A program made the position numbers and the translations under genes. From Hyalomma asiaticum (taxonomy: Eukaryota; Arthropoda; Arachnida; Ixodida; Ixodidae), in the NCBI GenBank assembly GCA_013339685.2, contig CM023482.1, positions 79,385,768 to 79,449,767 of the forward strand: a stretch of 64,000 nt of DNA, written 5' to 3'. The notes below the pieces were generated by a model. It made no database searches. It had not been told where the DNA came from and was given only the letters and a program-made list of their open reading frames with translations. This document shows, piece by piece, positions 48,701-60,700 of this stretch. Position 1 is the first letter of the stretch; each line of letters starts with the position of its first letter.

Positions 48701-51700
48701 AGAACCATCAGCTAACCCACTCGTATGTTTCTTGTTGCTGAATAAGCTTTCCCACTGCATATTTACTCGCATCTGCATGGACATTCTCCCTGCCACAAAC
48801 TTTACAAATGGGATGTACTTACACTGTCACTATAGAATATCTACATAACTGTGGTACCATTTGTGCATTGAATTGATTTTTATATGTCGTGCCTGTGGTT
48901 CTACTGCTAATGCAGCAGTCTTGTTTAGCATCTATGCAAGATTTGATAAAGTTGTATTGGTTGCGCAGGAAATACTCAGGGATGAGATCTACTGCCAAAT
49001 AATGAAGCAGCTGACTGACAACAAGAACAGGTGAGGGAGGGTTGAGCATGCATATGAAGAAGTTAATCATATGTTGATGTGGGCATCAACTCCTCAAAAT
49101 ATTTATTATGAAATGGAAAAGGCTTCTTTGGAGGGGTAGCCTCAGCTGTTAAGAGCAGTGTCGCATGTATGTAAATTAATGGGATATATTTTGAATTTTT
49201 GACTTTTTAAACAAAATATACACTTGAACAAGACACGTGCTAGCTTTTGCCATAAGTTAGGCAAACATGGTAATACATATAATGCAGTGTTGATTAACTT
49301 CTGAAAAGTTTTCAGTTAAGTAATGAACTTGTACATGATCATAACTAGGCCTTATGTTAAAGGTGCCCCGGAACGCATTCCTAACATAGAAAATGCTGCC
49401 AATCAGTAGCCAAGGCTCCTATGAACATGTGCGGAAAGTAATGTTTCACTGCATGCAGCAGGCACTTTGCGATTTCATTTGAAGAACGGCTATACATCAC
49501 TCGCTCTCCTCTTGGCAAATTACGTAAATGGGGGAAGGACACAGTCATTGGCTGAAACATCCTCGTTAATCTTTAAATTTTTTGTCTTGAGTCCAATATA
49601 TAAAAAGACATACCTCCCTCTCTTCAAAAACACCAAGAAAGTAACTTGTTTTTGTGCTTTTGGTCTTCATAAACAGTCATCTGCTTGATTGTTTTATTTT
49701 CTTCTACGATCACATGAGGCAGAACGCAGTGTGCTTCAGCTGTGCTGTTTCAAACACACATGCCTGAATTAATCACTTCTCTTGTTCTGAGCTCACTACA
49801 ACAGTACTTATGGACGCATATTGTTCGTGAAACCACTATGTATAGCTACCGTTGCACACTTTGTCTCCACCAGAGTTTTGCTGAACAGTGGCGCTTCTTG
49901 TTTTGCAGAAGAAAGCTAATGCAGGCACCAAAGGGTGCCGCTACGTGCCAGCGGTGCATAAACTTATTCTAGTGACTCTGTGGCACGCTAGTCACGAGAG
50001 CAGATGTATACAAACACATTCAAAGAAAAAAAAAAAGCAGAAGAGAAGATGCTCAAGGTCACAACATGTGCGGTGTAGCTTCCTTGCCTTTAGTCATCCC
50101 TCCCTGTGCAGCTTCCAGCGTGCTTGTCGGGATGAATGGACAATGAAACCACTCTCATCCCTCCTACAAATGTACAGTGCTCAGCGATTGAAACACAATA
50201 CTCGGAATGTGTGGCGGACGGCACGTTTTGTGCTACTGGAGTGCACTGGGTGATCACAGAAGGTCCAAAGTGAATCATAATGCTTCATAAAGCATGTCGC
50301 TTTCAATGAGTGCCACAACGAATCAGATCGATAGCCTTGAGCTTCGAGTATCGCATTTCATTTGCTGAGCACTGTACATGCTTGTATAAAACACATTTGA
50401 AAAATTTTTGTGGCAAGCGGTTTGTGAAGTAAAATACCCATGTAGTGAGATCATTTCAGGATCGCAAAAGTTCAAGTGTCGTGGAGTCCCTTAAAATTTG
50501 AGTTTCATATTTCTTATGATAGTGATCAGCTCGCAGCATCTCTGTTCCACTTTATTTATTTATTTATTTTACAACCATCTTTTGAAGAAAAGAGCTAAAC
50601 AATTAAGTCTTGCAAATTTCAGTTTTCTATCAAGAGCTGTTATGGAGATGTTCATCCTTGAGCCACAAGAATGGAAAGCACTTATACAAAACAATGGAAG
50701 CAGGTCACGATGTGTCTCTTTGCCTTCCATGTAAGACTCAGTGAGGAGCGGGGCTGGGAACTGATGTGGCTGGCCACAGGACTGTTTGCACCTAGCCAAT
50801 CGCTCCTGAAGGAGCTGACACAGTTTCTTAGGACACGGGCACATCCCATCTCACTGGACTCGCTGCAGCGGCTTCAGAAGACATTACGGTTGGTACACCA
50901 TGCTTCTCTGATTCTTTGGAGGTCTGTGTAATGCTGACGTGGCATTTTCAACTTGCCATTTTTTTTTGTGTTGAATGAAGTTCTAAGCAACTGCAAAGAA
51001 GAATACTCTCAAGCATGAGAGCACTTTCAAGAATTTGTTCTTGTTTCAGTACTCAAGAGGTTGGCATGTCGTTGTGTCATTATTACATGCACTGGCTGTT
51101 TTATTCCTCCACTTCCTTCTACTGCCATATGTGGGCACTAAAGACCCTGTATAACCACTTTGCCAAGTAACAAGTCCTCCTCTCCCATCCTTCTCGATTC
51201 TGTCGTCTGCTATAGCGCTGTCTGCCATGCGCTCCCTAACTTGACCAATTCTGCAATGCCATGCACAGCCCCCTTATGTAGACGGTGAGAAAGGCTCATA
51301 ACCAGTCTTAAGCATACATTCTTGCATCCTTTTGTACTCTCCTCATTGGCACCTGGTGAACAGAAGAAGGCAGGGAGACAACAAAGAGACCCAAGGACAC
51401 AGGATTCTAGGGGGCAACAGGGGGAGGGGGGAGGGAGGGGAATAATAGGCCAGGTGGCATGGTTGGCACTTTGTCATAGCTTAGGAAGAAAATGGCTGTA
51501 GAAACTGGAAAACCTCTGTACCAGAGGCAGAAGCCCTTGGACATAGCCAATGAGGGAGCGTGTTGGCACACCATTTGCTTTTGCTACATGGCAAAGAGGT
51601 TATACAAGGACCTTAGTTAGTAAAAGTGGCATGTTTGTGTCCCCTCCTCTAATCAACCCGACGGTGGCACGCTTTGGCTGGTATGCCCTGTTTTGCAGGT

Positions 51701-54700
51701 AATCTGTGTATGTAAAGGCTTGACGAGCAAGGACGCCTGTTAGCTTCGTGTACACCACCTCCCTGTACTCCTAGTCCAGGGGGGGGGTGTCACTTTATCT
51801 TGAATTTTTCTAAATGTGCTGGAGCGACAGGAAAGGCAATATGCCTGCATCGCCTCTCCTGTATGCACCACTGATCTCGCTGAACAGCCAGTGTTCGCGT
51901 CCATTGAGTGTTACCTGTTCACGTCTTCCTGTGGGCGCACAGAACCATGCCCCTTAGTTCATATATAATAAGCAAACATTTGTTACAATATATGTGGCCC
52001 TTACAACAGAAAACCAGTGCGTTGTTTTAATTATCAAAGATTTGCCATTTTGGTTGAAACTACAACTTCTTTTGACTGTGGCGTTCTGTAATCGTATCGT
52101 CTTGAATTTTATTTAAAATTCAAAGAATATATTTGTCTTGTACATTAAAGGACTTTGAAGTCATCAGTATTAATTTGATTCCCCAAGCTACAGTATCTTT
52201 GTCTAGGAACACTGATTATTATAAGTAGAACAAGGTCAATGTAATTTAATGGCCATTTGTTATTAAACTGCATGTTCACCAATAGCACTAAGTGCTTTAG
52301 TTAAATTCTGAGAGCTAGTAAAACCATCTAAAATGAGTGAACACTTGAGTTTTTTGTCTGAGGTCCATTTAATTGACAATACTGAACCGTTTCACTGTCA
52401 TACAATAAAATAGTTATAGTACTCGAAGAGCACCATATAAGTTTGTTTATTCACGCAGAACTGGTCAACGGAAGTACCCACCCCACTTGGTGGAGGTTGA
52501 AGCCATCCAGCACAAGACAACCCAGATCTTCCACAAGGTCTACTTCCCCGATGACACTGATGAGGTAAAGGAATTCTCGTATAGTGTCACCATGACAATT
52601 ATATTGCTTGCATTGTCTCTTTGTTGACTTTGATCTTTTGTCCTTATTACTGCATGACTTTTTGTCAGAAATTTGATTGGGAGCCTTTTTTCCTGCTTTA
52701 TTTATTTGTTTATTTTTAGGTGCCATTGCCATAAGTGCTTAAAACTTAAAACCACTACAGTAAAACCTCGTTATAAAGAAGCTGAAGGGGGAGCGGTAAT
52801 TACTTTATTATAACCATTAGTTCGTTATAACCAATATCAATTTCATCAATAGGAATTTCAAGGGGAATTGCGATTGCTTCGTTATATCCGATAGTTCGTT
52901 ATATCCGGGTTTGTTATAACGAGGTTCTACTGTAAATGCTTGTGCAATACATATAATATGCTAAAAGTTCACCTGAGCTTATGGGCTTAAAAAGTAGTGC
53001 CATTGATAAATTCAAAGTACAAACAGTGACCCCGAAAATTGTCAATTGGCAATACTTTTCCTATCACATTATACAAGGGCAACAGGAGCAGCAGGAGAAA
53101 TATAAGCACAGCACTGTTATCCTTTTTATTTCTTATTTTTCATCTTTCTTTCTTTGTCTCGCTTGCTTAACTGCTGAGAAACAAAGTATTCCATACCAAC
53201 AAGCCTAACACTCAGCATCGGCATTAATGGGAACTTGCTCGATTGTGTTCCTACCTTGACATGTACATTGTTAGTCCTGGTCTAATCAGTAACCAAATTG
53301 GCCAAAACAGTATGCTACCTGTGGATTTAAAAGTTGTCAAAGTGCAAATTATAACAACCTTGACGGTTTACAATATGCACACATACTTTCAATATATTGT
53401 CTCAACGTTTTTTCACCCATTTAGTGATGTGTACATGTTGCTCAATGTTGGCACCAGGAACAACATTGTGTTAGTGATAGCGTGCTGACATTGCTATTTA
53501 GAAATAATGTCACCAAATTTGCTTGTGATGCAGCAAGGCAGTCAGTTGCAGACAGATGCTGCTGTTAAATTTATTTGTATAGCACAGGTACGAGTGATCT
53601 CTTTTGCAATGCAGCACTAACGCATCCCTTGTCGTGTTTTTGCATGAAGGCATTTGAAGTGGACTCTGGCACACGAGCCAAGGACTTCTGTCTAAACATC
53701 AGCCAGCGACTGAACTTGCGGACTGCTGAGGGATTCAGCTTATTTGTAAAAATCGCTGATAAGGGTATGTTTGCATTTGAATCTCATTTCTGTAGAATTA
53801 TAAGTTGAATGTGGGCATCCCGGAGTAGTGCTCATAGGAAGAAAAGCGAAGTTTGTTCATACTTTGTGCACTCTTCTGGTAAACCATGTTATCCAGTGCG
53901 CCACAAAATCAGCTGCTTCTTTATTTTTTTAATATATTTTTCCCCCCCGCCATGGTTATTCTGTGAATGTTCCTTGTTGTGTGCTAAGTATACGATCGGC
54001 ACCAGTAACCTGCACATTGCACATGTACATTGCATATTTGTTCAGCCAAGAGCTTAGGCTTCGCAAAGCTCCTTCATGGGATGAAGCAGCTTTGAATGAA
54101 GCAAAATGAGGCAGCCTCCATGTCATTCCACTTCGTGCAGAGGCAACGTATTCTAGCACTATATCAGCTTGCACTAGCAAGAAACAAGGAAGGACTTTTT
54201 TAGGTGTTTAGGTTTTAGGTGTTTACTCTTCACCCATTCAAAACAAATGCCTGCAGTATCAAAATTGCCTATTGTTTCATCCATAGTGCCAGCCGTGCTT
54301 CATTACAAGCAAAATGCAAAGCAATTTATTGGCAAGGCTCAGCCATGCAGCATAGAATTGTGCTGCCAAAACTAATGTCAGGCTTACTATTCCAAGTTAT
54401 TCGTTGCTGCTTGTGCATGAATATGAGGTAGCCATTGCACCACAGCATTAGTGCTGATGATTCCAGAAGAGCTGAGCACTAAACGTGAACTACTGAAGGT
54501 CTTGGTTTGCATACTGACACAAATATTTTAATATGTTAAGGAGTAGTGTAAAAAAGGAACGTTTCATCTCTCAAAGCATTTTGTGTTGACCACTCTTCAG
54601 ATGCTCACAATTTGTCATGAGAGTCAAAATATTTGCATTTCACTCACCATTTTTATTTGTAGGAGAGCATAATCATCCTAGAACATAAGAGGTAGATGGC

Positions 54701-57700
54701 TTCTGACTACAAACGTTAGATTTAGCCTATAGCTAAAGTTGCTGTCTCATTTTGCTGTCCTTTTATTGTAAGGCTTCTCACGACGGTGAAAACAGCGAAA
54801 ACTTCTATGTTGAATCATTTTTGTTAATCTAGTGCATGTACTATATTCATTCTTCCATTAGTCATCAGCGTACCCGAAGGTGACTTCTTTTTCGACTTCG
54901 TCCGGCATCTCACTGACTGGATTCGCAAGGCCAGGCCAACGAGAGATGGTAGGTCACTACGTACAGTTTGCAACGCTTGTTCCACCAAGTCAGCTTGTCT
55001 GGTTTATGTACAGTAATGTCTCGTTAGCACTTCATTTTCCTCTTGTGGGGCAGTGATTCAAGCTGAATTTCGCACAAAGTACTTTAGGGAACTCATGTTA
55101 CAGTTTTAGCAGGCACGCCTTTAGCTAACTGGAAATGACATTATAGCTATGCAGCACGAACATTCTCAAGAACTCTTGGCATAATCTGAAATGTTGTGGT
55201 AATTTTTGGGAAGTATCCGTATAAGTGATACGTAGATGGTATATTTGAGACATGATTTAAGATAGCGAATGTGTAATGGTGAGCAGTAAAACTACATGTA
55301 CACATGCCCAGCCTCTTCTGAACAATACCTACTCCTGGGCTGTCAAAGGTGCCAAGAGCAGAGAGTGACACAAACCAAGTGTCTTCTTTTAACATGCTGT
55401 GGGTTATAGATCACATATAGAAAATCTCATGGACATGCATGCTCAGTGCGATGTTTCTTGCACCATTCTCAGACACCCATTTTTTATTCAAAGTTGCAAC
55501 ACAGTGTGCTTTCAGGCATGCTTGCGAATGTCGAGCATCATCCAGGGGCATGGTGGAACCACCGAGCACCACCAATCGAAAAGTGAGAACGCACCTCATT
55601 GAAAACTCACTAGCTTCCACCGGTGAATGTGTTAGCCACAAGCTGGCATCTCTGTCTAAGACGAGAAAACATAGCATCTGACGGGACCCTGCAACGCTTT
55701 TCTTAAACACAGTAAATCGATGTGTCTAATGACTAGACAGCAGCCGCATAACTCCTGAGCTGAAAACACATGCATTGAGGCATCTGAAACTTCCCCAGAA
55801 AGACCACTTGCTCCTTCCTTCAAATTAAAATTTTGCACCGCTGTTCATGCCTATTGTGAGACAGTGAAACGCCAATAAGTAGGGCTTATGGTTGGATTTT
55901 TTTTTTTTTCATTTCATGACAAAGCAGTACCTTTGGCGCAACCAAAAACAAATCTCCAAAGTTAATTGATAAGGCAGTGGTAGCATATCCAATGATAAGG
56001 GAAGATATCATTAGGCATCAAGACAAAGCATCATGACGAAGCGGCACGTTCAAATCATGGCCAATTCAAAACAAATGTCATCACTGTTAATTCATAAACA
56101 AATGGCAGTGTATCCACTGGTGAAGAACAATATTATTGGGCTTAAAGGTCGGCCAACATAATGGGCATGATCATAGAGACTGTGCTAAGATCGCAGCTCA
56201 GTATTGTTACGGGCAGAGAAATTTGAGACATGCAGCGCGCTGGCACAGTGGCACAATTTTAAAGTGTAGTAGGAATGTTGAAAACGAGAGAGCTGAAAAA
56301 AAGACATGACATGTAGCATGGTCACATTTGAGAATCTTGCTGGCATGAGGCACATTCAACATTTTGACTTTGAAACATGCTACCATTTGATATTAGACAC
56401 GTCTTTCCTCTTCATTATAAGAAGTTGCGGGGTCCTTTCAATGACATGTCTATGCCAACATGAAAACAGTGTTGCAGGCAAAATAATTTTTCTTCCTTTC
56501 CTTTTATTTTGAGCACGAATGTGGATGTGGCTGCCTGAGAGGTGGTGGTGCTTGGTGGTGGTCGAGTGGCAGTTCTTCCAATTCTGTGCCTATCTTGGTA
56601 TAAACTCTCGATCTAGCTCATCTTCATGGTAAATGCAAGTGGATGCACTGAAGAAGCAAGTCGTTGGGTTCTTCTGTTACTCACAACTGCTTGGGAAAAA
56701 AAACGAGACATTACTGTACAGAAAGGACATGCAGCATGCGGTGCTGTGAGGCATAATAATTGTAGCGTGTTTGCTCTTTGTTTACCACATACTACCACAT
56801 TGTTATTTATTGATATAACAACACTCCTGTAGCACTGCAATGACCGTATCCATGTTTACGAGAAACTCGCTGCTTATTGTGAACAAGGACATGAGACCAT
56901 GTGTGACCAACAGTGGGCGAACAAGGGAAGCCTCAAGCTGGAGCCAGCAGCTACACAGAGAAGTTTTATTCTCATCCAGACCTTGACAGAGACAAGTACT
57001 ATTATCAAAATGTTGGGACAGAGTTGTTACTGAGTTCAAATCTTTATCTTTTTCTGCGCCCTTTGTCTTTCTTGTGGGACCAGACTTGGGCAAAAATCTT
57101 AATCCAGCTTTAGTCTCTTCACCTTGACCCACAAGTGCAGTGTGCTTCTTATTGAGGTGAATTTACAACTAGAATTATTTCCAAGTCAACCCGGCTAGTA
57201 CAGCATAACTGCTCTTTTCTTCAGAGGTCTCATATATCTACCTATCACTTTGGGTATTAAAATACCAGCATATATGTAGAGTGTGCTATAAGCTAGTTTC
57301 ATTCTGGCCTCAGGATCTATACCTCAGTTCACATACCAAGTGTTCTTCATGAAGAAGCTATGGACCAACACGATACCTGGGAAGGACAAGAATGCAGACA
57401 TCATCTTCCACTTTCACCAGGTAGGCATGTTCTTAACCTCCTCATATTTTAGTTTCCTTCCTTATTAATTTGGCTTATGAGCCGTAAGCTTGCATCTTCC
57501 TTATGTATAAATTTCAGAGTGTGTGAAACAATTCAGGTATACCTATTAAAGAAGCTAACGATCAGATATTGTAATGTACAGCTAACAACCAGTTTTTTAG
57601 GACATGCCCGATATTTCAGACATCTTCACGGCACCACCATATGCGCAGTAGAATTAATGTATGAGAAAGTTGGAAACTTGGGTCACTCAAACCATTCACC

Positions 57701-60700
57701 GTCCAACTTTCCGGACTTTTTGATGTGACACAAGGTCCGAAACCATCACAACTGTATACAGTCAAATCTTGCCACAACTGGAACTGACAGGACTTACGAA
57801 AAGCTGGTAGTCGCAGCAAAATTTCATCTATAAGACCAGAAAAGTTCTCTAAAGTTTAGAAAACAACGCAACCGCAGTTTTCAGCAGAAGGCAGTTTTGC
57901 TCAGATTTTGCATACATTGGCTGCATGCATGCCTTCAAAACGCCGTATTTGTCATCCTTGACAGCAGGAAAAGTGACAGCAAGCAGCAATTTCGTATTGT
58001 CTCGGTGCATTGAGCACAATGTCAGAAACATTGTGGAAGTTCTTGAGTAGCGATTCTACCACGGGCCGCACATGCATCAAACCCACTGGGTGCATTGTGG
58101 TTTTGAAGCATGGTACTAACCTTGACCCTCTTGACCAGGAAAATGGTGTGCTTTTTGTATAAGTTCATGTTTTTGGACTTCCTAATTTTATTCATGCTTT
58201 AATTTTATAGAGAGGGTCCAATTCATGTTGCTGTGATCATGGAAGCAATGACAACCGATATTAAAATACAGCCGAACCTCGCCATATGCAACATGGATAT
58301 AACAAATTATTGCCTATATCGAACACTCCACATTTCACCTCGAAGATCACATGCATTTCTTAATCTTTTATTTCCAACCGAGTCAGATGTAAAATGGACA
58401 TACGAAATGCCATGCACACAGAACACATGTGCCCTGTTGACAGGTGGCAAGCTTTCCCCGCAATATCGCCTCGCTCAGGCCTATTTTTCTCGTGCAATTC
58501 AGTCTTATTTGTCTATGGTGGTATCCATCCTAAATCTTTCATGCTTTTGCGATAATGTCTTTTTTTTCGTCCCCATATGTTGTGTAGTATATTGCGTGTT
58601 GCCTCACATGAATGTAAGGCAAAAAAAAAAAAAGACGCAATAAGCAGACAACTGTTAAAGGCGAGCAGAAATAATCAGATCAGTTGCCTTTTCAGTGTCT
58701 CTGAAAAGAGCATCATACTATATAGTATTTTTATTTATTGAGCTCAAGAGGAGCAATATAAACATTTTGCAATGTTTTCACAATCATGAAATGGCCAATG
58801 GCCTTGCCTGTCTCTACAACGACATATGTAATCAATTCCTTCATGTCTGTGTAGTCTGCCGATAGAAGAGCAAGCAATTTTTGGCTGTCTTTGAAAATAA
58901 AGTGCATATTCCCTGCAGCATACAGTGTGACGAGATCCTCTGGCTTAATGTTCACAGCGGACTTGACTGCTGATCAGCAGCATTTTTCTATCTGTGTTCA
59001 GAAAGTGTTGTGGGGCCCCTTTAATTGGCTGGCACTGGAATTCAAAGCTGTGCATGCCATTTTCCTTGTGTTGTAGGAACTGCCCAAGTTGCTTCGTGGC
59101 TACCACAAATGCACCAAGGAAGAGGCAGCCAAACTAGCTGCCCTTATATACAGGGTTCGATTTGGGGAGAGCAAGGTGGAACTGCAGGCTGTCCCGTAAG
59201 TGACTCGTTCGTGCCCTGTCATTTGAGAGCTGTCATGGTGCCATGCGTGGCATTCTGCTGCTGAGCATAAAGTTGCATGATTGATTTTTTTTGTGCTTGC
59301 AGCATTCGATTGTGTGTGGCTGGCGAAAATACTCATCACTTTTACTTAGGTCCTCATCAGAGTACCTCAGGCAACCACATTCAATCCAAAGCACTTCGCT
59401 GTGGTGCCAAGTGTAGCTCTCAGGCATCAGACTTCATAATTTGATTTGATTTGGTAATTAAAATATGTTGAGGAAGCATGGTTCCATGTTAAAGGTAAAT
59501 AATAATTCTTAATCAGCCGAAACATGAAGGAAGGAAGGAAGGAAGGAAGGAAGGAAATAGTAGAGAGGGAAAGGCAGGGAGATTAAACAGTGTAGGACAA
59601 CCAGTATGCTACCCTGCACGAGGGGAAGGGGATGGGGGAGATTGAAAGGTGAAAGGAAAGAGAGAGAGAGAGAGAGAGAGAGAAAGGACGCACATTTAGC
59701 ACATTGTCAGAGTCAGAGGCAGCTCAAACATGAAGTTTAGCCTGTCAGTTATAGGCTAGGGGCGGACAAGCAGGAAATGCGTGCACTATCAATAAGATAA
59801 CACACTTACACTTGTTTCTTGGCATGAGCAGGCATGACTTATGCGTGACAAGATATTTTTTTTACATCCACCTTGCTGTTTTATAACAGCCTGTGCTTCC
59901 ACCCCCAACTTAAGCTCTACATCATAACTATCGTCTCCTAAACTGTGTCCCATTACCTTGCAGTGTGGTGGTCACTGCGGTCATTGCTCAAAATCTTTTG
60001 TGCGGCCAGATATTTGCAACTGCTTTATTCTTTTATTTCAAGGCCAAAACATCTAATTTGATGCAATGCAGACAGACAAAAGGAAGTCGTTCATATTTTC
60101 CTTCATTTTAATGTACAGTTGTGCAAGCTGCATTATAGAGCCAAACCTGCATATATTGAACTTGCTAAAGAAGCATTAATTAGTTTTATATATTGCATAA
60201 TTATATGTATAACTTAGCTAGAATTCTCTTTGTAGTGCACATGAAAAGGGACACAGCCAACCTTTTAGCATATAGGTCATTTATTAGAACAAAGATTCAT
60301 TGGGAGAAACCATGTGATGGCAAGCGGAATTTCTGTCGCTTTGCATGTCGCGCACCTAATTACAATGCTCGCTTTCCTAAATATATGCGTGGAAGCCCCC
60401 TTCTGTGAGGAAAAGCCAGCTTCTTGTCAGGCAAAGCCAACTTCATGGGTCGTTCCTAGCTGCTTGATGTTCTATGTACGAAGTGTTCCACCTACCTCTG
60501 TTCAACTTAGCCATAAATTTTCCTGCACATTGCTGTTAAGGCATTGTCATGTTCAAAAATTATTCGATAAAGAATCATTTGATTTAAGCGGGTTCAGTAT
60601 AGTCGGGTTTGGCTATGTGTACAGAAAAAAAAAAAAAAAGACTGCACAAATACTGCTTACAAAAATTTTAATTCAGGAGGGGTAATAACCAATTTTTGTC

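Noticed and set aside
57752..58650. Further pogo-type elements starting cagtcaaatcttgcc (57754) and cagccgaacctcgcc (58263)
   Set aside because: Each has one plausible end but I could not find a matching inverted end or TA pair, so they are not listed as features.
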